The notes: generated by a model not told the origin, from the sequence alone. A stretch of 64,000 nt of DNA from Aplectana chamaeleonis (GCA_029168955.1 JAPDOI010000415.1:248001-312000), one strand, 5' to 3'; shown: positions 11,522-21,846, counted from the first letter of the stretch. Made by a program: numbers and translations.

Positions 11522-12299
11522 GGCAAATAAATTATTACACATTTGGGCCCGAGCGTCTCCGATACTGCTGATTTTTTTTGGTTTGTTTGTTTATAGTTAT
11601 ACTGACCTGTGGGACGCCGCAATCCAGCTACATATGAGACGCGAAATCATTCGAGCGTCCCAAAAAAAATGTCCCGGATAATATACACATCATCCTCATT
11701 CGCAATATTCAAACTATGTTACAGATTGAAGAGCGTATTAATAAAATCTACGAAAAAAAACCACGTTTCCCATACTGCTCAATTCTTCATGTGATTTCAA
11801 CATAGATTTGCTTTTGTTATGTTTTTCTGGTTTATTATGCTTGAAGCGTTGTGACTTTCCAAAAGTTCAAGCTTTTTGAAAGCGATCACGAGCGATGTGC
11901 AGTAGCCGTCGTTTGTAAAACATGGCCCTGTAGCCACACACATAACGCTTTTAGGCGTAACTGCTTGGTAGCGCTACCCATTGTAGCATTGCGCTCGTGA
12001 ATCACAATGTGATGGCCAGGGTAGCAATCTACCGTTGGTAGCGCTACCGCTGGATTGGGCTACCAGCATTGCCGCGTTGATGAATCCGGTCCCTGCTATT
12101 GTAGGTAGTGGGCTAAAGGGACCTACAGTGTTTAGTTGAGAAAATTGCTGTAGAAATCCACCACAATTCTTCCCTACTAGCGCGGAACGTACAAATGCGA
12201 CCTCAGGAGACATTTGTTCTCTGCGATCTGACAGCTCACGCCGATAAAGCCTGATGCTTTTTCTCAGCTCACGATGTCCAAGAACTTCCATGCTCGATA

Positions 12300-13560
12300 T
12301 TGCTTCAAATCAATCGATGCCTAAGCTCTGCAAACCTTGCTGATGGTAGCACGTTCCAAGGGACTGGTATTCGGATCGAGAAGTACCAGGCGGCGTTTTT
12401 CCAGCAACAGTTTAGTCTCCTTGCACAACCTCTCCAATGGCTCCTCTGTTCTGACCAATGAATTTTTCTCGGTGTCCTTTATCTTGCGACACAGATCCTC
12501 GTGATCTTCTGTAGGATCGTCAAAAACATTCCATTACGTATCGGCTTCCTTGCGCTGTATCACTTCTGAATCCACTGTCTGAACTTTGCGGCAGAATCTC
12601 CGACAGAGATGTTTCCGCGTGAAGTCATTGTTGAATCGAAGTTTTGTACGAAGCATTCTGTGACAGAAGTCAGTCACGAATGATGGGACTGTGCCGACGC
12701 CTAGGAGGACCCATCCCCATCTAACGAGAATACGGTCAATCTCATTGGTCGTCGTTCCGTTTGGTGACTTCCAGGTCTATCTTCGACTTTAGACGCGCAC
12801 TACACAAAAGTCTGCTAGGCGAGAACAGTTATCGTTGCCTCCATACAGTCCGATTCTTCCTTCTCCATCTACTGCTCCTCCGAGGGTGCATTGAAGTCGC
12901 CCAGACAAATCTTCAAAAGCATCTTTCTTCAGCTACTACATCCTCGAGTTGTTTGTAGACTCTGATTCATTCCAAGTGAACTCGTGTTTTCGGTTATCAC
13001 AGCGCGGAGCGGTGGCTTTTTCGTCGAAACCTCCTTATCACTAGTTATATTTCACCGAAGCCCACCGCTCCGCTGCTGGTGTTAATCGAAATCAACAGGT
13101 CACTACGGCTGTACCAGAGCTTAGAATTCTTCGAGCTTATCAGTCGCAACAGCTGATGTTGGCGCATGTGCGTTGATGATAGAGATTGGTGGGCGTCTTT
13201 TGGGCTTGAGTTTCAAACGGCTCGCGCAAGCGCGGAGAGTAGATAAAGTGCGAATCCACAGTGTGCTATCATGTTGATGAGTAGGAAGCCAATGCGGTCA
13301 ACGTTTCGTCCCCCCATTTTTTCTCAAGAATCAACAGTCTTCCATCTTTCAATTTCTGCTCGTACTCCTTGTTCGTCTTTGTCTCATTTTCTGCTATAAC
13401 ATCGTAAACATTGTGAAGTATTCGATCCGTAGCTCGCAGAAAAACGTTCTGGTTCGCTTTGGTTTTGAGAGTTTGGGCGTTGAAAGAGCAAAATCGTAGA
13501 CAGTCGTGATGCCCGTGTTTGTTGTTTGTCTGGTCCAGTTTCTTCTTTTCCATGGAGCGT
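12300..13560 (-). pseudogene. RTE-1-like endonuclease domain, broken
   Basis: Minus-strand frames give CLRFCSFNAQTLKTK (first endonuclease block, near 13500), VYDVIAENETKTNKE (where an E-T-K/R active-site block is expected), and near 12770-12540 the block SPNGTTTNEIDRILVRWGW followed by VPSFVTDFCHRMLRTKLRF. That matches the family's SPNG..EIDHI and SDHRLLR region, with Cys in place of the catalytic Asp before His. Stops and frame changes are frequent. 13560-13840 is probably its 5' leader. Confidence 0.8.
12990..13090. mobile_element. About 100-bp foldback inside the LINE remnant
   Basis: The left arm CAGCGCGGAGCGGTGG is mirrored by CCACCGCTCCGCTGCTG. The element interrupts the endonuclease remnant. 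No coding. Confidence 0.5.
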
Positions 13561-14215
13561 TCCGCGTACTCCGAGATTCGATCGCCTTTTTCGGATCGCC
13601 ATACCTTCCAACGTCGTACACGGCTGGGCGCTGTGTGCGGAGGACTGGGGCAGCTAAGTGGATGTTGATGCTTAAAGTCAGTCGCCTCCTAGATCTCGTC
13701 CTTAGCTGGGCAAGGGCGTCGATGAGCCCCATGGGCCCTTCAGCGCTGGCTTGACGCTCACGTCCTAGGGGAGGTAACTGGGATCTGTTCATCTTCACAC
13801 CAAGGCTTACCAGGCAATCCTACAGGGTCGTGTGAGCGCTTCCACCGTACACCAACGTGGAGGAAGATTGTTGTACCGCGTTTTGTTCCATTCATTGTTA
13901 TTGTAAGTATGGTAAACACTGTAATTTTGTTCAACCATATCCTCCTCTAAGCTTCCATATCTTCTCTACCTCTTTCCTATGTATTTCTACCATGTTTCAC
14001 CAATTCTAACGCGTTAAGTGGCGTCATAATCATGTTTTGCCCACGTAACCACTCCTGACATACTTTTGACATTTTGGGCCGTATATAGGAGACCATTTCT
14101 CGTTACGTAAAGCGTTCACTCTTTTGTCGTCCACCAGCCAGCTGTCCACCACCAACTAACGCCGCAGCCTGGAACCCACACTTGGGTAAATGGGTAAGTG
14201 GGTAATTTTTTGCGT

Positions 14216-14992
14216 ATGACGCAGTTCACTACGATTATCACAGAAAATACTACTCACCCCAAGACGTTGACAGACATTTTTCTAGAAACGTTGGGGGTAA
14301 GAGATTTGGAAAGACGGTTTTGCCGCCCACTGTTCTTCAAAAGCCCATAAACACAGTTACAGCCGATTTCGCTAAACATAAAATGAATTCAAATATCACT
14401 GTCGAATATATAGCTCAGTTTTGCGGTGACAACAAGTTGATCTGCAGTGATGAGCTCATGTGGTTCAACAATCAAGAGAAGCAGATGGGATTTGATAACC
14501 ACCTATCGGAGTTGGCTCATGTCGACATACCTCTTGACACTTTCCGTGATCGAGATGAATCGGTCATTGTTGGAAGACTGGTAGCACCCGGAATGCGATG
14601 CACGCCACAGCTCATCTTTCTGATCGCCTCGCTCATATTTGATAATGAAGTGGTTAATCGCGCAATCGTCGAAAGAGTGCGAAGATCCACTATGTCTTGA
14701 CGGGAACGGCGGCATGAGGTGAGGATCAGAAGCAAATTTTTCACATGTCTCGTATTGCGATATTCATTTATTTGTACGGAAATTAGTTTTTTCAGGCTTT
14801 GTGGAGTGGAATTTGACGACTTCGGAGAGCCGCAACGAGAAGTCATCTTTAGTATGGTACAGCGTTCGAGGCGAACGAAGACGAGTCACTATCCCTCATA
14901 AACATATGGATATCAGTGAACCTGTTCTGGATCTTTGGATTCACGACATTCGATTCTGTTCTGTATCTTGTAAGGATGCAAATGTTGAATAA
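14216..14992 (+). pseudogene. Decayed multi-exon coding remnant, function unknown
   Basis: Three stretches look coding. One is an ATG at 14216 opening 27 codons that end at a strong donor (GGG|GTAAGAG, 14297). The second is a 126-codon frame ending at TGA 14698 that includes SDELMWFNNQEKQMGFDNHL and PGMRCTPQLIFLIASLIFDN. The third is a stretch after a TTTTTTCAG acceptor at about 14796 reading WNLTTSESRNEKSSLVWYSV and ending at TAA 14990. A donor (GAG|GTGAGG, 14719) lies just past the TGA. The stop and the exon phases do not fit one open message, so I call it a pseudogene. No family recognised. 13841-14215 and 15000-15115 show nothing else. Confidence 0.45.
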
Positions 14993-15117
14993 ATTTGTTG
15001 TAACATTTGTATACTAGCATGATAGATTGTCGTGAATATTGTCCATTGATTGCAATGAACAACAGTTTGATTGTTGTTCAGAGCGTAATAGATTTATTTT
15101 CTCACTTTTAGACATTG

Positions 15118-15209
15118 CAAGCGCCGTGGCTTTCCAATTTTCCGTTCAAATTATCCGATTGAGTTTAAGGCGATTTTAACAGAAGAGTTGAAAGCCACCA
15201 CGCTGGTAA
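15118..15209. repeat. Small inverted repeat
   Basis: GCAAGCGCCGTGGCTTTCCA is mirrored by TTGAAAGCCACCACGCTGG about 60 bp later. Probably a tiny MITE. Confidence 0.45.
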
Positions 15210-15309
15210 TTTGTAAGTGGGGGGAAAAATATGTCTATTCGGCTATGAACAACTGTCTAACTTGGTATGAAAATTTGTAAAACGACATGTGGAAACCACG
15301 ACATTAATG

Positions 15310-15615
15310 TTAGGTTGATGCAAAAGTTTCCGGACTCTTCACGACATTGATTAAAAAACATTTATTTGAGAAACAAACAAGGGTCACCCAACAAAACAAT
15401 TTCCATCACATTCAAGGATCCTTCGTCACCGATGGGGCAGATCATGCATTCCCGAAGCGTAGGACTCTGGCTGTTTCGAGTGGGAGTTTTCTTCTAAGAT
15501 CATTTGACTTCGTCGTCGTTGGTGAATTGTTTTACATCCAGGAAATGCTGCATCAAGCGGAACAGATGTTAGTCGGAAGGGCCAAGATCTGGGCTATATT
15601 CTGATCGAAAATCAA
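15310..15615 (-). pseudogene. Mariner transposase C-terminal remnant
   Basis: On the minus strand the peptide HLFRLMQHFLDVKQFTNDDE matches the region after the last catalytic Asp of mariner transposases (S-D-Y-H-L-F...). A stop replaces the Tyr. HDLPHR..RRILECDGN follows in another frame. The 3' end is a mariner terminal repeat, TTAGGTTGATGCAAAAG on the plus strand at 15310. Everything upstream of the last catalytic region is missing. It once cut and pasted TA-flanked DNA; now it is inert. Confidence 0.75.
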
Positions 15616-16039
15616 TATGACTGATGCACGCGGTGGCTTTCGAGCACCGCAGGAGGAATACACTATTCTTAACAGGGTTCGTACCATTAGGCACTCAAAA
15701 AGGGTTTGCCGCCAGTACCAGTGGGCACGTTTTATGGTGGGGAAAGTAAATAATTGCACTCCGCCTCGTTAGAGACGGCAGATCGTCGACGCCGCGTCGC
15801 GAAGTAGACTGTCGCGCTAGCGGCGAATGGGATTGAGCTCTCGAGCTGCTATCAGGGGCAATGAAACTGAAGCTTGGCAAACGAACTTCAGCAGATCTGA
15901 GCTTTATCCTAAAGCTACTAAATCTTGAAACTTCACGTTTGAAACCATGAAATTTATCTAGAAAACTGAAATTTTTAGTTGCCTTGTTTACTGACCAAAT
16001 ATGCAGATTTTACACGACACAGAATCGGTCAGCTCCACG

Positions 16040-16330
16040 GATAAGCTGAATATCAAAACTTCAATTTTCATTCTGAAGACCAAAGAATTCAAAATTCTGG
16101 ATTTAGGGCCAGTCATGAGGTTTGAGTGTGTCGTTGAGATTCGATCAGGAGCCGAATTGGTCAGCTTCACGCAGAAGCTGGAATTTAAAAATTTCAATTT
16201 GCACTGTGAGGACCAAAATTTTCGTTTTCTGGTTTCGGGAGCAGTTATAAGATTGAAATGTGCCGTTGGGATTCTACTAGCTTCCAAAATGATCAGCTTC
16301 ACGGAGAAGCTATAATTCAAAATTTTCAAA
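16040..16330. repeat. 133-bp-type repeat units, left arm (inverted copies)
   Basis: About two diverged copies, in reverse orientation, of the 133-bp unit found at 16848-17215. Matching landmarks are CTGAAGACCAAA, GCCAGTCATGAGGTTTGA and GTCAGCTTCACGCAGAAGCT. They form the left side of the foldback. Confidence 0.7.
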
Positions 16331-16847
16331 GTTCACTCTGATACCCAAATTTTCTTATTTTTCTGGCTTTCTGACCTGTCACGAAGTTGGAATACTGAAG
16401 GAGTACCAGGTTTTCAAAATAAGCTTTCACGCAACGCAGAATCGTGAACATTAGCGAATTCGATTTTTGAAAAGTTATCAAACCTTTGAAAGGCTATTAT
16501 TCTCTGGGTCGTATTCCGATCTCTACCAGAGTATTATTTTTTTTATTAATATTTGCCGGTCGTCGATGGGTAATATGGGTGTGAATTAGCATACTACCGA
16601 GGCTGGCCCCTTATGGGCTAATGAGAACCTGCGGCGCAGTAGACGCTAAGTCTTTCTTGGACCGAAATGGTCAGTGTGATTGCGCGATGATTACAAAGAG
16701 CATTCACAGAACAAATCCAGAGAATTTCACTTCCATCAAAGCGTTTGATTCTGACGGAAAATGTGTGTAGTGTTATATGGATAAAACTGGATTGTTAGAC
16801 TGGTTCAGTTCGGAGCCTGGTACACCCATCACGACACGTTCCGACAT

Positions 16848-17215
16848 GGTCTTAAAACCAGAAAATTGAAATTTTTGGTCTTCAAGATGAAAATTGAAAC
16901 TTTTCCATTTCAGCTTTTGTGTGATGCTGACAAATTTGGAACCTGGTGGAATCCCAACGATACATTCGAACCTCATGACTGGTCTTAAAACCAGAAAATT
17001 GAAATTTTTGGTCTTCAAGATGAAAATTGAAACCTTTACATTTCAGCTTTTGTGTGATGCTGACAAATTTGGAACCTGGTGGAATCCCAACGATATATTC
17101 GAACCTCATGACTGGTCTTAAAACCAGAAAATTGAATTTTTTGGTCTTCAGGGGGAAAATTGAAATTTTCAAATTTCAGCTTCTGTTCGAAGCTGACGGG
17201 TTCGAATTCTTGTAG
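16848..17215. repeat. 133-bp tandem repeat, right arm
   Basis: Units begin GGTCTTAAAACCAGAAAATT at 16848, 16981 and 17114, spacing exactly 133 bp. The first two are nearly identical. Open frames through these units arise from the repeat and are not genes. Confidence 0.9.
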
Positions 17216-17485
17216 AATCTCAAAAACATTTTTCTACTGCATACTTGGTCAGTAAACAAACTGAAAATTTCAGTTTCTATATGAATTTCAAGGCTTCATT
17301 CGTGAAGCTTCAAGATGTAACAGCTTCAGGATGAAGCTCAGGTCTGCTGAAGTTCAGTTGCCAAGTTTCAGCTTCACTGCCCCTGATAGCAGCTCGAGAG
17401 CTCGATCCCAGTAGGCGCCGGCGCGACAGTCTTCTCCGCGACGCGGCGCCGACGATGTGCCGTTTTTGACGAGGCGGAGTGCACC

Positions 17486-18279
17486 TACAATACCCGCGCT
17501 AAGTTTTGTAAAAACGGGGAGCATCTGGCAAACTTGGCAAAAAAAGCGTCCGATGCATGCAACTTTTTTCAATGAAGACTTTTTTGAATTCTGAAAACGC
17601 TATTATATTCACAGATTAAATTGCTACCTAACTGTGTCACTTGTGTGCCAAAGTTCCCTAAGAGCGCTTTGTTTTTGAAGGAAATAGTTTTTGCAATGGT
17701 TTTTCAAAAACGTCGCGCGCGGCGAATGTGGCGAAACTTTGAGCAGCATTTGTACAAGTAATAGAAGGCCAATCTGTATGCTTTCTTCATAAATTAGGTG
17801 CAGGTGGGAGAATCTCAAAGTTTGTTTAGGTTGATTTTTCAAAATCCTTCATTTTTGAGTCCGGGGATTTCGCGACAAAACTCCGACTTTTCAGGTAGTT
17901 TTCAAGCGTGTTTAATGAAGGATTTCAAAATTTCAACCTGAACAAACTCTTAGAATCTCTCACCTGCACCTAATTCTTGAAGAAAACATACCGATTGCTC
18001 TTTGATTACTTGTACAAATACTGCTCAAAGTTTCGCCGCATTTGCCGCGCGCGACGTTTTTGAAAAACGATTGCAAAAACTATTTCCTTGAAAAACAAAG
18101 CGATTTTAGGGGACTGAGGCACACAAGTCACATAATTAGGTAGCAATTTGATCGGTGAATATGATAGCGTTTTCCGAATTCAAAAAGTCTTCATTCAAAA
18201 AAGTTATATGCATCGGACGCTTTTTTGCCACGTTTGCCAGATGCTCCCCGTTTTTACAAAACTTAGCGCGGGTATTGTA
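17486..18279. mobile_element. Nested TA-flanked foldback, about 390-bp arms
   Basis: TACAATACCCGCGCTAAG (17486) is mirrored exactly at 18262-18279. The arms are about 390 bp each with the centre near 17885. TA occurs on both sides. It interrupts the right arm of the surrounding foldback: joining GCACC+TA+TCTCTCCTCCCACC restores sequence parallel to the uninterrupted left arm near 15730-15760. The order of insertion is therefore clear. Confidence 0.85.
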
Positions 18280-18361
18280 TCTCTCCTCCCACCATAAAAC
18301 GTGTCCACTGGTACTGGCGGCAAACCTTTTTTGAGTGCCTAATGGCCGCCCCCCCCCCTCC

Positions 18362-18917
18362 TTAAAGGCAGTGGTCGCGATGAAAGATGCTTGTCTTCTT
18401 TTCCTCTCTAAACTCTTTTCTAGGTTTAGAGTAGTAGAACCAATGAAGAAAAATTGCGAAAAAACCGCTGTTTCCGGCCAAATTTGAAGCCTAAACTTTC
18501 TTGTCTTTTGATGGTGGACGAGCCCACTCCACACCATCGGCATCGATGACCTCTTATATCAAGAACATCAGCTGGCTTGAAATTGCATTTCAATCAACGA
18601 ACATTATCCTTCAGACTCATCTAGTCAAAAACATTAACTAAAGTTCTTGCTTTCATTGGTAAACTCATTTTCATTACGTAAATTTGCATATATTTCTTCC
18701 TCTGAATGTCGATGATTTTTGACTGCTCGGCATGAGGCGGCGATCTTTTTTTGTTGTGCTGTGCACGTGTGCACGAACTGGCAGCTTTGGGCCCTAGAAA
18801 CTCTAATTCTAGCCCGTTTTTCACCGCGCCACCTTCATAGTTTTTCAGCTGTTTTCCATCTGAGCTGATTTTTATAGTTTTTTAGATAATGTTTTTCATC
18901 GCGACCACTGCCTTTAA
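18362..18917. mobile_element. TTAA MITE, family 1
   Basis: TTAAAGGCAGTGGTCGCGAT at the left, mirrored at the right (ATCGCGACCACTGCCTTTAA). 556 bp. The right half resembles (in reverse) 54460-54760. One of at least six members of the TTAAAGGCAGTG family in this window. Confidence 0.8.
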
Positions 18918-18931
18918 CATGGTCAATTCAG

Positions 18932-19241
18932 ATAAGAACGTAAAGGCCAACCGAACATTACTCGACACGACGCGGTCGCGTCACGGCTCTATAATTTTAT
19001 AAGTTTTTATTCCAATTTTGTTATGTCTTGATCATCGGTGGTGCTGTTTTCCTACTTCGTAGTCCAGGCAGATCTTCAAATGCTCACCCCTGAAGAAGGA
19101 CGGTATGTGAATGAAGACACACCGCTCTCCCGTTCTTTATACCCTGCCCTCTATCAAATGGTTATCATAAATTTTGTTTACGAGAGCCGTGACGCGACCG
19201 CGTCGTGTCGAGCAATGTTCGGTTGCCCTTTACGTTCTTAT
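18932..19241. mobile_element. 310-bp MITE with 9-bp target duplication (Mutator-like)
   Basis: Ends ATAAGAACGTAAAGG and CCTTTACGTTCTTAT begin arms of about 60 bp that include CGACACGACGCGGTCGCGTC. It is flanked by exact 9-bp repeats TCAATTCAG (18923-18931 and 19242-19250). A 9-bp duplication fits Mutator-like elements. It sits 5 bp from the TTAA MITE end, just beyond the 3' flank of gene copy A. Confidence 0.82.
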
Positions 19242-19380
19242 TCAATTCAGCATATAAACCCGAGTAAATTTGGTTCCGAAATGGAGAGTATTAGAGCAAC
19301 AAAAACAATGACATGCGAAGATTTATTTTGAGAAATTTCGTGAAAATGTTTTTTTGCAGCCCTTCTGCAAAATGCTCGCA

Positions 19381-19708
19381 TTATATTGGTCCAGTTTCGT
19401 AGGGGTAGGTGACGCATTCGTGACATTCGCATCTGTTTTGTCCTTCATGAACAATGCATTTCCCGTATCCGCATTGCTAGAAGATATAATTCGAGTGATC
19501 CTTATTTAAAAAAAATAAATGCGCTGATTGAGGTTTCTTATTCACTCAAGTCAAAGAAGCAGCTGCTATTGCAGAGACTCCTTATAATGGGAGCCAGAAC
19601 TTTATTTCCAATGTTGGCGCACACCCAGTTCTTCTGCACGTAGGAAGGAGGACGCTGGCTCATGACAACACAGACGAGTGCGGCGAGGCACAGCGCAAGA
19701 CGTTTCAT
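19381..19708 (-). pseudogene. Secreted cysteine-rich peptide gene, copy A (donor site lost)
   Basis: Exon 1 is 19708-19550 (53 codons) and exon 2 is 19476-19381 (31 codons plus TAA), an 84-residue product if spliced. It starts with a signal peptide (MKRLALCLAALVCVVMS, cleavage probably before QRPPS). The short mature part has NWVCANIGNK, LCNSSCFFD and, in exon 2, a Cys-dense CGYGKC..RCECHEC block reminiscent of EGF-like spacing. An acceptor-like TTTTAG lies 3 nt before the ATG, suggesting trans-splicing; AATAAA is at 19322-19327. The donor reads GAC|TTGAGTG where copy B has GAC|GTGGGTG, so GT has become TT. Unspliced, it would stop after 3 more codons (57 residues total). The exon 2 acceptor CTAG is intact. 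Function unknown; secretion is inferred from the leader. Confidence 0.72.
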
Positions 19709-19796
19709 ACTCTAAAATTGGCGACAAACTAGTTTAAGAAGTGATCAGAAATTGAAAGACAACGAAAACCCTTCCAAATATGATACACTTTAAAGT

Positions 19797-19941
19797 AACG
19801 TCGGCATCGGTCCGAAAGAGACTTCGCGTTCACTGTTGAAGATTGGCGCAAACTGTGCCATATTCTACAACATGGGTGCACCGAGTTTGCGCCAACCTCC
19901 AATGGGGAACGTAAAGTCTCTCCAGGATCCATGCCGATGTT
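19797..19941. mobile_element. 145-bp MITE in the upstream region of copy A
   Basis: Ends AACGTCGGCATCGGTCC and GGATCCATGCCGATGTT are inverted, as are AAAGAGACTTCGCGTTC and GAACGTAAAGTCTCT further in. The corresponding upstream region of copy B (38397-38402) lacks it: CTCTCTTACTTTG is uninterrupted there. Comparison gives a TA target duplication. It lies about 90 bp upstream of the copy A ATG. Confidence 0.82.
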
Positions 19942-20345
19942 AAGAGAGATGCGAATGTGACTGGAAATGTGCGTGGATTACCGAGTGCGGCTCAGTGGTT
20001 CTACACTGATTTGATCGAACCCACCCTCGACAATGAATAATCGGAAGCTTCGAGTTAACATGCAGAGTACAAGAGATAGAGTAAAGAATTTCCAGAAGCA
20101 TGGCAGGGCTGCTGACCAGGCGATGCACCTGCGATCTGTCACCCTGCTTATATTGGGATGCCCAGAGACTGTGGTGAGTAGACTGTGGCCAAGGCACAAA
20201 CACAGTGAATGATCACCATGGATGAGATATTACTGGAAACTGAAGGGATTAGGATGCAGCTCATACATAAAATGCGCGTGTTTGAAATATGATCACCAAA
20301 TGGATGCTCAACAAAAGGATGCACCAGTTAAAAATTTTGAAACAC
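19942..20345 (-). other. Upstream part of the duplicated block, copy A
   Basis: The minus strand here aligns with 38085-38400 upstream of copy B: shared CTCATCCATGGTGATCAT, CCCAATAT, CACGCACATTTCCA and TTTGGTGATCATATTTCA. The duplication therefore covers about 0.3-0.4 kb of upstream DNA as well as the gene and its 3' flank (to about 19253). It probably includes the promoter; no defined element is recognised. Confidence 0.65.
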
Positions 20346-20399
20346 CATTTTCTACCTTCACTTCGGGAAGGGATGCTTAAGAACCGATGTCGAGTTCAT

Positions 20400-20760
20400 G
20401 GTGGCTTACTTCATGAAAATTGACTATTACCCAGGCTTCTGTTTACAAATAATTTCAAAAACAATTTCACACTCCAAATCTTGGTACATTCGAGAGAGAG
20501 AGGTTCATTGGGAGGAACAGACCATACGAGGTGCTTGGACACCTGCATATACCAGCAACACAACGTTAGGAACTTTGTACGAGTATTTACTACGCACCTT
20601 GTGGTGACTGTTTCCATAAGGCTGGCAAGTAAACACAATCGAATGCTGACTTGAAGTCTATGAAAGAGATGACCACACGTTTACCCCAACGAATTCTTTC
20701 TCCAAGAAGCCGACGGACAACATACTAAACCTGCAGAACTTTGTTCAACTGTTCAGGACG
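20400..20760 (-). pseudogene. LINE reverse transcriptase scrap
   Basis: The minus strand near 20700-20610 reads RIRWGKRVVISFIDFKSAFD, the RT block A signature (F-I-D-F-x-x-A-F-D) of non-LTR elements, followed by stops. Upstream (20760-20720) TLRPEQLNKVLQ may be a decayed preceding block. Family not assigned. 20761-21110 shows nothing else. Confidence 0.6.
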
Positions 20761-21239
20761 AAGCGTCCTAAATGTGAGAGTAAGTGTAATCAGACTTACA
20801 TCCCTCAAAGGCATCGTTCACGATGGATTTCGTTATCGAGTTTTCCATATATAATGATAGCTCTAGTACCCTATATAACAACTACCTTAAAAAACCGCGA
20901 AAAATCCACTAAAACCCACTTTTTAAACCCAAAATATCACAATCGACTTTTGACAGAGGAAGAGTCGATCGTTAGAGATAGCTGTTTTGACCGACGATCT
21001 CACGATCGAATGAAGTTTATCTTTCTTTCAAGAGATTTGTTGGGAAGGAAAGGTTAATCAATGAGTGTAGAAGAGTCATTCTTCATCGTATGGTATATTC
21101 CATCAACTTCCTCCACTCTGCCAACGCGTAGCTAGATGCCTCACACAGGAACCGGAGATGCCCAGGGTTTCGGAGGCATCTAGTCTAATTTCGACCCGAG
21201 AATTTACGTAAATTACGGAAAGTTTAGCCTCAGTTGGTG

Positions 21240-21660
21240 GAAAATTTCGCTACAGCGCCCGCATAATCTACGTAAATTCTTGCTACAGCGCCCGCATATT
21301 CTACGTAAATTCTCGCTATGGCACCCGCATATTCTACGTAATTTCTCGCTACAGCGCCTGCATATTCTACTTAAATTCTCGCTATAGCACCCGCATATTC
21401 TACGTAATTTCTCGCTACAGCGCCTGCATATTCTACGTAAATTCTCGCTATAGCACCCGCATATTCTACGTAAATTTTCGCTATAGCACCCGCATATTCT
21501 ACGTAAATTCTCGCTATAGCACCCGCATATTCTACGTAAATTTTCGCTATAGCACCCGCATATTCTACGTAATGTCTCGCTACAACACCCGCATATTCTT
21601 CGTAGGTTCACGCTACAGCACCCGTATATAATAGGGGTATTCTCGCTACAGCAGCCGCAT
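21240..21660. repeat. 33-bp satellite (about 12 copies)
   Basis: Unit core CATATTCTACGTAAATTCTC GCTATAGCACCCG, period 33 bp, with copies alternating CTATAGCACC and CTACAGCGCC. Because 33 is divisible by 3, the minus strand stays open for 132 codons as an 11-residue repeat (NLRRICGCYSE). There is no start context or leader, so I do not call it a gene. The flank at 21100-21180 (AACGCGTAGCTAGATGCCTC) recurs near 36155-36180 beside related sequence. Confidence 0.88.
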
Positions 21661-21730
21661 AATACAGGGATATTCTCGACAAGAATGCGAAGAAAGGTGC
21701 GAGATTCACGCCTCCCCTCTCAAAAGTTGC

Positions 21731-21846
21731 TGAGCAGAGTTTGATTGTGACGCGACCATATGATGAGCCGCCGTATTGACAGACGCAGCGATCTATGTAT
21801 CCGGCGGCCCACCATATGGTCGCGTTGCGATCAAACGCTGCTCAGC
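21731..21846. mobile_element. 115-bp foldback
   Basis: TTGCTGAGCAGAGTTTGATT..CGCGACCATATG is mirrored by CATATGGTCGCG..ATCAAACGCTGCTCAGCA. Nearly the whole length pairs. No target duplication recognised. The following 21850-23430 contains no gene or named element that I can support. Confidence 0.7.

Larger units (their letters stand above)
10042..12095. mobile_element. 2.05-kb non-autonomous insertion inside the LINE, hAT-like ends
   Basis: Left end CAGGGGCCGGATTCATCTAC and right end (reverse complement) CAGGGACCGGATTCATCAAC form imperfect inverted repeats continuing into GCTGGTAG. Both subterminal zones (10066-10200 and 11940-12130) are packed with GGTAG/CTACC motifs, about ten on the left, resembling transposase-binding subterminal arrays. 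The LINE reading order resumes on each side. CAGGG ends resemble hAT elements, but I found no 8-bp target duplication. No transposase is visible. A mariner-type MITE and a TTAA MITE sit inside. Confidence 0.6.
8490..13840 (-). mobile_element. RTE-1-like LINE on minus strand, decayed and interrupted
   Basis: Reading the minus strand from about 13840 down, an endonuclease (13550-12300), a reverse transcriptase (10040-9240) and a C-terminal region (9030-8540) appear in the right order for an RTE element of the nematode RTE-1 type. A 2054-bp insertion (10042-12095) and a small foldback (about 12990-13090) interrupt it. Frames are broken many times. It is older than the RTE pair at 2050/59184 and of a different family. 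Confidence 0.82.
15684..18345. mobile_element. Large foldback element with nested insertion
   Basis: Outer ends CCATTAGGCACTCAAAAA (15684) and its complement (to 18345) begin arms that stay paired for about 750 bp. The left arm is 15684-16440. The right arm is 16786-18345 once the nested element 17486-18279 is subtracted. Without that insert it is about 1.87 kb. Each arm carries 133-bp repeat units, with a unique centre near 16450-16780. No transposase frame is visible. Confidence 0.82.

Noticed and set aside
12096..12103. 8-bp hAT target duplication for the 10042-12095 insertion
   Set aside because: The flanks (TAGGCCAT and CTATTGTA) do not match, so the hAT assignment rests only on the ends.
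21213..21611. 132-codon repeat protein (11-residue NLRRICGCYSE units)
   Set aside because: The period of 33 bp makes any satellite copy open. There is no start context, leader or splice signal, and variant copies do not favour silent changes by eye.
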